From UBA721 sp002705165 (lineage in GTDB: Bacteria; Planctomycetota; Planctomycetia; Pirellulales; Pirellulaceae): a stretch of 64,000 bases of DNA. A program made the translations under genes and the position numbers. The notes below the pieces were generated by a model. The model was given only the letters and a program-made list of their open reading frames with translations. It had not been told where the DNA came from and made no database searches. The stretch covers positions 496,001-560,000 of the forward strand of contig JBJLEF010000008.1 of assembly GCA_045565995.1 (NCBI GenBank), read 5' to 3'. Each line of letters starts with the position of its first letter. The stretch's first letter is position 1. This document shows, piece by piece, positions 36,370 through 45,533 of the stretch.

Positions 36370-37545
36370 GTGCTTTCATTTAAAGACCTCGGTGTTGAAC
36401 AAGTCATTAATGCCTGTGGAACGGTCACCCGTCTTGGTGGTTCTCCATTAAGGCCGGAGGCTCTCGAAGCTTATCAGCAAGCAAGCCTACAGGCCGTTGC
36501 GTTGGAAGAACTCCAAACGGCAGTTTCCAACCAGTTGGCAAACTGGACAGGAGCGGAGGCCGGCATCATCACTTCCGGAGCTGCGGCCGCACTGACGCTA
36601 GGCGCAGCAGCCATTCTGGCTGGCAATGATCCTGCTAAAATGGGGTCTCTCCCTGACACAGAGAACATTCCTCATGAATTTATTATTTCTCGTGACCATC
36701 GCAGTGGTTATGACCATGCCGTTCGAGCAAGTGGAGCTAGATTACTGGAAGTTGGACTCAACGAAGTCCTCAGCGGAGCTGGCGTAAGACGGACTGAGTC
36801 ATGGGAATACGAAGCGGCTATTAGCGACAAGACAGCCGGAATCCTTTACGTATACAGCAGTGGGTCAGCCCCAGCTCTTGAGGAGGTGGTCGCGGTGGGA
36901 CAACAACATCGCATTCCTGTTTTGGTCGATGCCGCCGGAGAACTCCCGCCACCGTCAAATCTGAAGAAGCTGATGGCTAGCGGAGCCGACCTGATTGCCT
37001 TCAGTGGGGGCAAAGCCATCGGCGGTCCTCAGGCAACGGGTCTGCTCCTTGGGCAAAAAAAACTAATTGCTTCCGCCTTGCTGCAAATGCTGGATATGGA
37101 TGACCACCCACAGCTTTGGACCCCTTCCCTTCTCGACAAAAATGAACTGCGGGGAATGCCTCGCCACGGCATTGGCCGGGGATTCAAAGTTTCCAAAGAG
37201 TCCATCATGGCATTAATGGCGGCACTCGAATGTTTTCTGCAAGAAGACAATACACAACGCATGGCCACCTACGCGGGCATGCTCTCTGACATTAAAATTC
37301 AACTTGAGAAGGCAGGTGTTTCAAGCCATCTGGTCTGGCTTAACCCGGAAACCATACCAAAGCTTCACATCCCAACCGAAGAAGCGTTTGAGGCGTGTGA
37401 AAGTCTGAGAAACCACTCGCCTCGCGTGTTTGTAGGACACAACTTGTTAAATCAGGGAATCCTTACTATCAATGCCATTGCACTTCGTGAACATCAAGTT
37501 GATCCTCTTAGTCAGGCACTCATCCACTGTCTCCAAGGCGAGTAA
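36370..37545 (+). CDS. SelA-like PLP-dependent enzyme
   Basis: 391 residues from a GTG start with AGGAAA upstream. It belongs to the SelA-like branch of fold-type I PLP enzymes: VEQVINACGTVTRLGGSPL at the N-terminus, ITSGAAAALTLGAAAILAG (cofactor phosphate region), VLVDAAGELPPPSNL (Asp pairing with the pyridine nitrogen) and SGGKAIGGPQATGLLLG, where the lysine would bind PLP. Relatives include selenocysteine synthase and D-glucosaminate-6-phosphate ammonia-lyase. No selB/selD or tRNA-Sec is in the window, so a lyase acting on an amino-acid or amino-sugar derivative is more likely. It lies in the same operon as the nucleoside hydrolase and sulfatase. Confidence 0.85.
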   Translation: MLSFKDLGVEQVINACGTVTRLGGSPLRPEALEAYQQASLQAVALEELQTAVSNQLANWTGAEAGIITSGAAAALTLGAAAILAGNDPAKMGSLPDTENIPHEFIISRDHRSGYDHAVRASGARLLEVGLNEVLSGAGVRRTESWEYEAAISDKTAGILYVYSSGSAPALEEVVAVGQQHRIPVLVDAAGELPPPSNLKKLMASGADLIAFSGGKAIGGPQATGLLLGQKKLIASALLQMLDMDDHPQLWTPSLLDKNELRGMPRHGIGRGFKVSKESIMALMAALECFLQEDNTQRMATYAGMLSDIKIQLEKAGVSSHLVWLNPETIPKLHIPTEEAFEACESLRNHSPRVFVGHNLLNQGILTINAIALREHQVDPLSQALIHCLQGE

Positions 37546-37554
37546 TTTCTTATC

Positions 37555-39003
37555 GTGATTAAGCTTCGATTCTACACCTTAATTATTCTGTTGCTCTTTC
37601 CCACCTTGGTTTTAGGAAAAACGCAACAGCCCAACATCATTCTGCTACTGGCCGACGACCTTGGATACTCAGAACTGGGCATCCAGGAGAGCAATACCGG
37701 AGACATCCCCACGCCCCATATCGATTCGATAGCCCATGCCGGCGTTCGGTTTACCGATGGGTACGTCACGGCGGCATATTGTAGTGCTTCCCGGGCCGGC
37801 ATGATGACCGGACGATATCAAACTCGCTTTGGTTACGAATTCAATCCCACTGGCCATCGCAATGAAAATCCGGATTTCGGTCTTCCAGCAAGCCAGAAAA
37901 CGATTGCTGATCAACTACAAATGGCAGGTTATACCACTTCACTGATTGGCAAATGGCATCTGGGTGGCACGGCAGCTTATCACCCGTTTCGCCGAGGCTT
38001 TGATGAGTTCTTCGGATTCATGCATGAGGGACATTACTTCGTTCCAGCTCCATATAAAGGCGTCACAACGATGCTTCGCCGTAAAGCACTACCGGGTAAT
38101 CTCAGTGGTCGCTGGTTTAGCAAAAACGAAAAGCTCGTCTATACCGATCACATGGGGTACAACGAGCCAGATTATGATGCAGACAATCCCATCCTGCGCG
38201 GTGGCCAACCGGTTCAAGAGCACGAATATCTGACCGACGCCTTCACGCGAGAGGCGGTCGACTTCATCCATCGTGCCAGCGATCGCCCCTTTTTTCTATA
38301 TGTTGCGTACAATGCCGTCCACTCGCCTTTACAAGGTGCCGACAAATACATGAAGACGTTCAGCGGTATCGATAATATCCATCGACGTATTTTTGCAGCC
38401 ATGCTTTCCAATCTAGATGACAGCGTTGGGGAAATTCTCAAAGCGGTCGAAGATAATGGTCTGGAGGAAGATACTATCATCGTCTTCCTCAGTGACAACG
38501 GCGGTCCCACCCGGGAATTAACCTCGTCTAATCTGCCCCTCAAAGGTGAGAAAGGAATGATGTATGAAGGTGGAATCCGCGTGCCATTCCTGATGCAATG
38601 GAAAGGGCAAATCCCACCACATACGACCTATTCACATCCAGTGATATCAACCGATCTAATGGCAACCTTTACAACGGCTGCAGGTGCTCCTCTACCAAAA
38701 ACTAAACTGGACAGTGTCGATCTCATTCCCTACATTTCACAACAGGATGAGACCGCACCCCATGAATTCCTTTTTTGGCGCGTCGGGCAGAAACGCGCAA
38801 TTCGAGTGGGAGACTGGAAAGCCCTACTGGAACCAGGTCGCTTTGGCTCTACCGACTGGCAACTCTACAATCTTCAAGAAGATCTTGGAGAAAAGAACGA
38901 TCTGGCGAAGACAAAGCCCAGTGTTTTAGAATCTCTGCAACAACAATGGACGTCGGTGAATGCTGAGATGATCGATCCGATATTCGACCCGAGAAAAAAG
39001 TAA
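37555..39003 (+). CDS. Secreted sulfatase (formylglycine type, CSASR motif)
   Basis: 482 residues, GTG start, signal peptide ending near VLGKT. Alkaline-phosphatase-superfamily sulfatase: metal ligands Asp34-Asp35 (LLADDLGYSELG), modified residue Cys76 in CSASRAGMMTGR (the C-x-A-x-R form of the formylglycine motif rather than C-x-P-x-R), GKWHLGG, and FLSDNGGPT for the C-terminal metal ligands. It removes sulfate esters from polysaccharides or other substrates outside the cytoplasm and needs a formylglycine-generating enzyme encoded elsewhere. Third gene of the operon, 9 bases after the SelA-like gene. Confidence 0.92.
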   Translation: MIKLRFYTLIILLLFPTLVLGKTQQPNIILLLADDLGYSELGIQESNTGDIPTPHIDSIAHAGVRFTDGYVTAAYCSASRAGMMTGRYQTRFGYEFNPTGHRNENPDFGLPASQKTIADQLQMAGYTTSLIGKWHLGGTAAYHPFRRGFDEFFGFMHEGHYFVPAPYKGVTTMLRRKALPGNLSGRWFSKNEKLVYTDHMGYNEPDYDADNPILRGGQPVQEHEYLTDAFTREAVDFIHRASDRPFFLYVAYNAVHSPLQGADKYMKTFSGIDNIHRRIFAAMLSNLDDSVGEILKAVEDNGLEEDTIIVFLSDNGGPTRELTSSNLPLKGEKGMMYEGGIRVPFLMQWKGQIPPHTTYSHPVISTDLMATFTTAAGAPLPKTKLDSVDLIPYISQQDETAPHEFLFWRVGQKRAIRVGDWKALLEPGRFGSTDWQLYNLQEDLGEKNDLAKTKPSVLESLQQQWTSVNAEMIDPIFDPRKK

Positions 39004-39025
39004 CCTAAATACAGTTAATAAAATC

Positions 39026-39406
39026 ATGAATCGCTTCTACCCCTTATTGATGACCGCCTGCTTGGTTCTTCTCTGTTCTAACTCTCTGAAAGCTGAAAAC
39101 TACTGCTTAAAGCGTGGTGACATCATTACACATGTAAACACTTTGAATATCCATCGCATCAAAGATTTCTGGAAAGCAATCAAGCATTCTGAAACAACCA
39201 TTTACCTCACAGTTCAAACAGCTGAAGGTATTAAGAAAGCCCTATATGTCCAGTTACCATTGAATAAACTGGCACCCATCCCGAGGTTTGGCGTTGACGT
39301 GACATCCCACAAACTCGAGGGCGTTAGGATTACCAACGTACGCAGGAATTCTCCCGCTACACGCTGTCAGTCCGTCCCCACGAAGCAGCCAAGCGTTACC
39401 GACTGA
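39026..39406 (+). CDS. Small secreted protein built from two PDZ half-domains
   Basis: 126 residues with a signal peptide (MNRFYPLLMTACLVLLCSNSLKAE). Directly after the leader comes the second half of a PDZ domain (LKRGDIITHVNTLNIHRIKDFWKAI and TIYLTVQTAEG). Then, after a Pro-containing linker, comes the beginning of a PDZ domain (FGVDVTSHKLEGVRITNVRRNSPATR), which breaks off. This looks either circularly permuted or truncated at both ends. It follows the sulfatase by 22 bases, and its end overlaps the convergent sulfatase gene by 11 bases, so the missing C-terminus may have been lost at that junction. Function unknown. Confidence 0.6.
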   Translation: MNRFYPLLMTACLVLLCSNSLKAENYCLKRGDIITHVNTLNIHRIKDFWKAIKHSETTIYLTVQTAEGIKKALYVQLPLNKLAPIPRFGVDVTSHKLEGVRITNVRRNSPATRCQSVPTKQPSVTD

Positions 39407-40817
39407 ATAACTGCGACTGAATCTGAGGTATACGAGCATGCGTATCGCTATGCTCTTTCACATAACGCACTAATCCCGCTCGCATCTGAGCAATGATTTT
39501 TACATACTTTGGATCGCCGAAGAGATTGGTGACCTCCTGTGGATCATTTTGGAGGTCGATCAACCACGGACGATCACTTGCCGAAAAGACAAGTTTATAC
39601 TGTTTAGATACGGCTGCCAGCCACTCTGAACCGGGAGTGCTCCTGAGAAATGTCAAATCCTGCCACTCACTCTGAACTGCATCCTGCAGCAAACCCATCG
39701 CGTCACGACCATCGGAAGGGTGATTCCCCTGTACTCCCATCATCGAAAGAATCGTTGGGAAAAAATCAACGGTCGTCAGAGCCTCATGGACCAGATGCCC
39801 TTGAGGAAGCATCTTCGGATAATAAATGACAAAGGGAATTCTAGCAGAACCTTCATAAGGAACTCCTTTATTCAATCGACCATGTTCTCCACACAAATCA
39901 CCGTGGTCCGATGTAAACACAATAATTGTATTGTCGAGAATCCCCTCCTCTTTCAGGATCTGAATTAACTTGCCAACATTGTCATCGATGCACTTCACCA
40001 TCCCGTAGTATGCGGGCATGATTCGACGTAACTGAGCGGCAGTCACTTTCGAATCCGGCTTCCCCCAATTTGGCACTTGGTCGGGACTTCGCATCAACGT
40101 CAAAGGGATCGGCACCTTCACATCCACATACATCTTGTCATAGGGAGCCCGGACAGTATTCGGACCGTGCGGATCCGGGAGACTGACGTAATAGCAAAAT
40201 GACTTATTACTGTTTAGTTTGATAAAATCTACTGCCCGGTCACACAAAAAGTCGGTCGAGAATGTCTTATCATTAGCTCCCGCAAGATTGTAAGTCGGTT
40301 GTCCTTTTCCATCTCGAGCTGCAATACTCGGTTTACCATCGTCAATGGAAAATTTCTTCCAATGTCCGCGATTAAACATGAATCGGTTGTCCTGGAACCC
40401 AAATTTCCGCTCCGGACTCCACTGCGGCTTGCGAATTCCGTCCAAATGCCATTTCCCTGCAAATCCTGTTGCATATCCCTGCTGACCTAGAATCGATGCG
40501 AACGTAATGACATTATTGTTTAAGGGGATATTGTTCGTCACCACTGGTGTTTTTTGCGGGTAGCGACCTGAAATCAACGAAGCTCTGGAAGGTGAGCAAA
40601 CGGGTGTGACCGCATAGAAACTGGTACACAAAACACCCTGCTCTGCGAGCCAATCAATATTTTGAGTCTCCACAATCGTACCGCCGTAACACCCTAACGT
40701 TCCAAAATGATGTTCATCAGTTTGGATGATCAGTAAATTTGGTTTGTCACTGGCGTACAAAGTGGCGGACAAAAGAAACGCCGACACGGCCACTGCTGTT
40801 TTAATAATGATCTTCAT
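39396..40817 (-). CDS. Secreted sulfatase (CSPSR type)
   Basis: 473 residues with a signal peptide (KTAVAVSAFLLSATLYAS). Formylglycine motif Cys74 in PVCSPSRASLISGRYP; the N-terminal metal site reads IIQTDEHHFG, so the usual DD pair is D-E. GKWHLDGIRKP and VFTSDHGDLCGEHG supply the remaining active-site residues. This fits the arylsulfatase/iduronate-sulfatase-like subgroup. It would cleave sulfate esters from glycans in the periplasm. It lies downstream of, and in the same direction as, the giant fusion gene, 141 bases away. Confidence 0.92.
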   Translation of the reverse strand: MKIIIKTAVAVSAFLLSATLYASDKPNLLIIQTDEHHFGTLGCYGGTIVETQNIDWLAEQGVLCTSFYAVTPVCSPSRASLISGRYPQKTPVVTNNIPLNNNVITFASILGQQGYATGFAGKWHLDGIRKPQWSPERKFGFQDNRFMFNRGHWKKFSIDDGKPSIAARDGKGQPTYNLAGANDKTFSTDFLCDRAVDFIKLNSNKSFCYYVSLPDPHGPNTVRAPYDKMYVDVKVPIPLTLMRSPDQVPNWGKPDSKVTAAQLRRIMPAYYGMVKCIDDNVGKLIQILKEEGILDNTIIVFTSDHGDLCGEHGRLNKGVPYEGSARIPFVIYYPKMLPQGHLVHEALTTVDFFPTILSMMGVQGNHPSDGRDAMGLLQDAVQSEWQDLTFLRSTPGSEWLAAVSKQYKLVFSASDRPWLIDLQNDPQEVTNLFGDPKYVKIIAQMRAGLVRYVKEHSDTHARIPQIQSQLFSR

Positions 40818-40958
40818 CAGTTGAACGATATTCCTGAATAGTTATCTTTTGGAACGTTTGTCTCTGCCTGCCAGCACGATGAAACTTGAGCTCGGTTTGT
40901 GCCCCACACCTATGTTTGTCGGCTGGAAGCTCTTGCGTTAGCGGCTTCCTTCCAAACT

Positions 40959-43900
40959 CTACTCTACGATTAAATTCCCGTTCATCACGAGCCAGTGACC
41001 TGGGAAGGTGCAAAGATATGGATAACGACCTGGTTGCTCCGGCACTTTGAAATAAATAGTGAATTGCTGTTTTGGCAAGACAATATCAGTAAAGACAATC
41101 ACATCCGATGAATCTGGAACATACTGTTTGATTGCTGCTTCCGGATCTGAGATAAGTTGATTGGCAAGATTTCCAACACGCTGTAACGTTCCCGGCTTTA
41201 ACAAAGCCCAGTTATGTGGCACAACGTCAGGATTGTCGAACGTCAGCGCCAGCATTTCTCCGGCTTTCGCCCTAATGATCTTGGTCGCAAAAGACAAATT
41301 ACTTCCAGCCTGGAGAGTGATCGGCCGGGCATCTGCAATCACCGATGCATAGGGATTTGGAACGACCTTTGTCGCTAAAGCAATATCATTGATAATCGGA
41401 TGCGGATTCACCGGTTTGTTATCCAAGGCCACCAATCCCGGTGCATCCACAAAAGAATGTTGATCCAGCTTGTGTGCCGTCACAAACATCTCACTGAAAA
41501 CCCCGGGGGCCGTTTGGACACGCAAGTGAATCTGATTAGCCGGTTGAATATCCGGAATCTCCAGAAACACCGATTTTCCATCATCAATTACATGAGCGGA
41601 TTTGATAGGTAGATAATCATGGCCAATCATACCCAGATGCCGAGTTGAGTATTCCGGTGAACCGTACTGAGCACCATATCGATAATTCCAAGTCATGGCA
41701 AAGTGACTTTCAGCTTGCTCAACCAAAGCCTTATCTGGTCGCTGTGCAAAAGTCAGTTTGATACCGTTTTTGTGTACACGAAAAGAGGTCGGTACCTGCA
41801 CAGAGTCACCTGTATAGCGAACCCGTTGGAAACACCCGTCTTCTGGTGTGTAACATCCCCACCCCTGCATCCCGGTAACGTAAAGCTGACCATCTTTCGG
41901 TGAGAATCGACCACGATGAATCCCTGACAGGAAGTCACCCGGCAACCGAACCACGGCTCCCTGCAATTGTCCGTCGACTTCATCTTTCAAAATAAGAAAG
42001 TGATTTCCGGTGCCAAACGAGAAGTGTAACAATTGACCATTTAAAGGCCCCCAACGATCGCTGGTCACGGTTTGTTGTCCGCCAGACTGATTGTCGAGAC
42101 CGCGTGGCAAATAAACCAATGGAAGATTCGGAATAGCATCTCCTTTCGGGCCACGGAAGCCAAAGTGCGGTACCGAGTCGTCCTCAAGCTTCATCGCACA
42201 TATCATGCTGGAAGGAGTCCACCCACCTTCGGCACAAGGAATGGTCAAAACACCATCCGGAGTTAAACCGATGCCATCTGGATTTCGAAAACCGGTTGCA
42301 ATTACCTCGGCCGTTCGACCGTCGGCCGAGATTTTATAGACGCCGTCTGCTCCGGACGCCGTGTAGAAATTACCGTCCGCATCACGTTCCAGCCCACAGA
42401 TATAATCATGTCCGCCGGAAGAAGTCTGGTGTTGATTTGAAAAGCATTCATAAAAATCCGCTTCGCCATTTTCATCGGTGTCCCACAGTCTTACGATTTG
42501 ATCACGACACAATACGAAGATACCATCTTCATCAGCGATCATTCCCAGAGGCTGATGCAACCCACTGGCAAAGCGCGTCCATCTAGCTTCCTTCGAAGGA
42601 AATTCCAGCTCTTCGACTTTCCAAACATCTCCATGCATTGTTGCTAACAAGGCTGCTCCATCGGGCAACATCGCGATAGCACTTCCCATCACGGGCACCT
42701 TCCAGGGGTTATCCAATGGCAATTCAAAAGTATCGATAGCATAAGGCCCATCATTACCATGCGTAATTTTCGACGTGAAAACCTGAGGTCCAGACTCGCC
42801 GACACCATTCGACAATTCTGCGGATAAAGGTCCCTCTTTCAATTGGACCTCTCTCACAAACCTGCCATCTTGCACCCAGGGTGAATCCAAATAGGTTTTC
42901 CCATTGAGGGTATATTGGAAGTAAACACGCTGTCCGGATCGGTACAGGCCATGGTATTGCATGGAACCTGCCAGTTTCTTACCTTCGACCGTCAGCCCTT
43001 TTTCAGGGAAAGCGACAGGGGTTCCATCCATAGGAATTCCATCCAGAAATCCATGACGGATATCTCTGAATTTGATAAAACCAGATTTCCAGACCATGTC
43101 ATAGGAAAGTGTTTCGGGGTTGAAGACACAGGCTAACTCACCTTCGTCGCCGAGGCGCACCGCAATTCCACGATTCACCGTGACTCCACCACCACGAAAA
43201 ACACCGGACAGCACTCTTCCCAGATCGACATGATTCCAGGCATCGCGTTTCCATGTTTCCTCATCCTGATTTCCCCAGTGTCCCTGCTCACCACCATCCA
43301 GGCCGTTGAAGGACATTAACACGGGGGGAACTCGTTCACCATCAAGTAGCCTTTGCCGAAAGAACTCGGATTCTTTGGCGTAAAAGTCATATTCACGATC
43401 TCGGTTGATGGGGTGCTCGAAATAGATATGCCTGGAAGATGCAAGAGGTTGATTGTCATAGGTAAATTCGGCTGCCCCATGCACATGGGCTGTAGCATAT
43501 TCCAGAACCGTTTCCACTTCGGCTAGTGGAATTTCTTCTGACTTTCCTAAATCGAGTAGAAACCGAACTAAGTCGTAAACCTGAGCATAGGTCATTGCTC
43601 CTATCAAGTTCTCCGGCATCAGCGTTCCCACTTCTCGCTCAGCATCAATATCGTCGAGAGCCAATTCGATCTGGTGGTCGGTGCCCTTAGTGGGATCCCG
43701 AAAAAGAACTCGCTTTTCATTTCGCTCTAGTACATAGCCGCTGAGTGTGTCACCATCAGCCGTGATAAATGCATGCGCTTTGTACTTATCTTCGATCTTA
43801 CGCTTGGGCCATAAAACCGAGGCAACAATTTCATGTGGCTTACGATCTAATGCAAGCTTGGTAAGGGCGGGGCCTACAGTCCCGCCGACACTTCCAATGC

Positions 43901-45488
43901 GATGACAATTAATACAGGCGGTCTTACTATTGGCAAAGTTCACCATTCCCTGTCCGGCGTTTCCCCGTTGGACGACATTCTCAAGAATCTCCGACACTAA
44001 ATCAGCATCATATTCCGGAGTCTTTCCAATACTATCCGGCTTCGTCTGGGTATTTTTAGCATCACTCGGCAACCAGCGAATAATCGTAGGGCCCGCATCC
44101 GGTGGCAAAGAATGTTGGCTCCACGGCAAGCCCGAGCCACGACGAATTCGAACCCAATCAACAGGACCGGAACATCCTAGGTTGCCTGAAACAAGTCGGC
44201 CAATTCCGAGCTTTCCCGGCAAACCATCTCCCGCAATCATCTCAACAGGTTGTGATGCCACCTGTTTCCCATCAACAAACAGACGAATCAGTTTTTCTTC
44301 ATAGATCATTCCGATCGTATGCGGTTTTCCATCAGCAATATCTACATCAGCGCGGACATGATCCGGTCGCAAGCCAGGAGCATAGAGTGTGAATTTCCCC
44401 GTGCTAGGCATGGAAAACAATTCCCAATGCCGCAGCGATTGTTTTGTATCACTAGCAAGAAGGATGTTGTAATTTGCCTTGCTGGGTAGTGTCACGCGTG
44501 CTTCAACGGTAATTGCCGGAACACGGTTACGTGGATTGTTTTCCACAAGCACCCCGTTTCTTCTGACCGGCAAAGACGTATTGTCCTCAGGAGACCAGGT
44601 AACCGGTGTTGGCTTCGGCGTGGCCGGCTTACCGTCCAATTGAGGTCGCAACCATTCCAAACCATTTAAGTTGTCTCTCAAACGAAGTTCGACATCGTCC
44701 TGAGTGTGTCCAATAATACCAATCGGGCCGGAATAACCTGAACTGCGAATAATTTTCAGCAAGGACAGATCAAGCTCCCCCTCTCCCAAAGGAAGGATCT
44801 TCATCCCCTTTTTATCTCCCTCACGAGTGGTGCCATTCAAATTGAGACAAAGTAGATGCGGCAGCATCGCCTTAAGATCTTCTTCAAACAGGTCAACCCG
44901 CGGGTGACAATGATGCTGGTTATAGACAATTCCAACATTGTCGATCTTGTGGTGTTCTTTAAGGTACTTACAAACAGCAACCATATTGGGTGGATCACCA
45001 GCCCAACCTCCATGATTATATAGTCCAACTTTACTACCGATCTTCTTTGCTTGGGCAATCGTCGGCAGACAGGCTTCGGCTGCCAGTTTAATCCGTTGTT
45101 CCTGTGTCCCTTCACCAGGCGGTGGAATCATATACCAAACCTGAGGACTGAGCTTGTACTTTTCAAACAGCTTAAATGCTTCTTCATGAACATCCCAGAA
45201 AGCAAAGTAATTCAACCCGTGTTTCTTATATTCAAGAATCTCCTGCTCGAACGTCGCCACATGCTCCTGCCGCCAATCATAGGCAATTTTCTTGAGTCCT
45301 AGTTTGGCACACATAGCTGCACGCTCTGCAGGCCCGCGTTTCTTACCGTCGAACGGAACAATACACCACGCGACAAGATTATTTCGAGCAAAGATATCTT
45401 GTGCTTTGTCTTGTGCTTTAGCAACATGCCAAAGCGGAGTAAAAGCGAGCGTTAAAAGTAATATCAGCTGAATTTTTCTAATCATCAT
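40959..45488 (-). CDS. Giant secreted multidomain protein: TIM barrel, LamG, cytochrome c, propeller, cupredoxin
   Basis: About 1509 residues with a signal peptide. By the numbering from the longest frame: a xylose-isomerase-like TIM barrel at ~30-285 (KYKLSPQVWYMIPPPGE, KVGLYNHGGWAGDPP, NVGIVYNQHHCH); a LamG-type concanavalin fold at ~325-450; a Planctomycete-type cytochrome c domain at ~505-650 with CINCH at 526-530 and a possible Met ligand in TLMPENL; a DUF6797-like region at ~655-900; a beta-propeller of PQQ/NHL kind at ~930-1225; and a C-terminal blue-copper domain at ~1395-1510 with ligands His1426 (VVPHNW), Cys1494, His1499 and Met1503 (C-x4-H-x3-M). One covalent haem and one type-1 copper in one chain point to an electron-transferring sugar oxidoreductase or lyase assembly. 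Its start could also be ATG 45485. Confidence 0.85.
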   Translation of the reverse strand: MMIRKIQLILLLTLAFTPLWHVAKAQDKAQDIFARNNLVAWCIVPFDGKKRGPAERAAMCAKLGLKKIAYDWRQEHVATFEQEILEYKKHGLNYFAFWDVHEEAFKLFEKYKLSPQVWYMIPPPGEGTQEQRIKLAAEACLPTIAQAKKIGSKVGLYNHGGWAGDPPNMVAVCKYLKEHHKIDNVGIVYNQHHCHPRVDLFEEDLKAMLPHLLCLNLNGTTREGDKKGMKILPLGEGELDLSLLKIIRSSGYSGPIGIIGHTQDDVELRLRDNLNGLEWLRPQLDGKPATPKPTPVTWSPEDNTSLPVRRNGVLVENNPRNRVPAITVEARVTLPSKANYNILLASDTKQSLRHWELFSMPSTGKFTLYAPGLRPDHVRADVDIADGKPHTIGMIYEEKLIRLFVDGKQVASQPVEMIAGDGLPGKLGIGRLVSGNLGCSGPVDWVRIRRGSGLPWSQHSLPPDAGPTIIRWLPSDAKNTQTKPDSIGKTPEYDADLVSEILENVVQRGNAGQGMVNFANSKTACINCHRIGSVGGTVGPALTKLALDRKPHEIVASVLWPKRKIEDKYKAHAFITADGDTLSGYVLERNEKRVLFRDPTKGTDHQIELALDDIDAEREVGTLMPENLIGAMTYAQVYDLVRFLLDLGKSEEIPLAEVETVLEYATAHVHGAAEFTYDNQPLASSRHIYFEHPINRDREYDFYAKESEFFRQRLLDGERVPPVLMSFNGLDGGEQGHWGNQDEETWKRDAWNHVDLGRVLSGVFRGGGVTVNRGIAVRLGDEGELACVFNPETLSYDMVWKSGFIKFRDIRHGFLDGIPMDGTPVAFPEKGLTVEGKKLAGSMQYHGLYRSGQRVYFQYTLNGKTYLDSPWVQDGRFVREVQLKEGPLSAELSNGVGESGPQVFTSKITHGNDGPYAIDTFELPLDNPWKVPVMGSAIAMLPDGAALLATMHGDVWKVEELEFPSKEARWTRFASGLHQPLGMIADEDGIFVLCRDQIVRLWDTDENGEADFYECFSNQHQTSSGGHDYICGLERDADGNFYTASGADGVYKISADGRTAEVIATGFRNPDGIGLTPDGVLTIPCAEGGWTPSSMICAMKLEDDSVPHFGFRGPKGDAIPNLPLVYLPRGLDNQSGGQQTVTSDRWGPLNGQLLHFSFGTGNHFLILKDEVDGQLQGAVVRLPGDFLSGIHRGRFSPKDGQLYVTGMQGWGCYTPEDGCFQRVRYTGDSVQVPTSFRVHKNGIKLTFAQRPDKALVEQAESHFAMTWNYRYGAQYGSPEYSTRHLGMIGHDYLPIKSAHVIDDGKSVFLEIPDIQPANQIHLRVQTAPGVFSEMFVTAHKLDQHSFVDAPGLVALDNKPVNPHPIINDIALATKVVPNPYASVIADARPITLQAGSNLSFATKIIRAKAGEMLALTFDNPDVVPHNWALLKPGTLQRVGNLANQLISDPEAAIKQYVPDSSDVIVFTDIVLPKQQFTIYFKVPEQPGRYPYLCTFPGHWLVMNGNLIVE

Positions 45489-45533
45489 CAATCTAAATCT
45501 GAAGACTTGGTAGGGTTAATCGGCGAAACGCTA

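Noticed and set aside
36370..37545. True selenocysteine synthase (SelA)
   Set aside because: There is no selB, selD or tRNA-Sec in the window, and the gene sits in a catabolic operon; a SelA-like lyase is more likely.
40925..40949. Hairpin GGAAGC...GCTTCC after the giant fusion gene as a terminator
   Set aside because: Only six base pairs with a 13-base loop and no U run; too weak to list.
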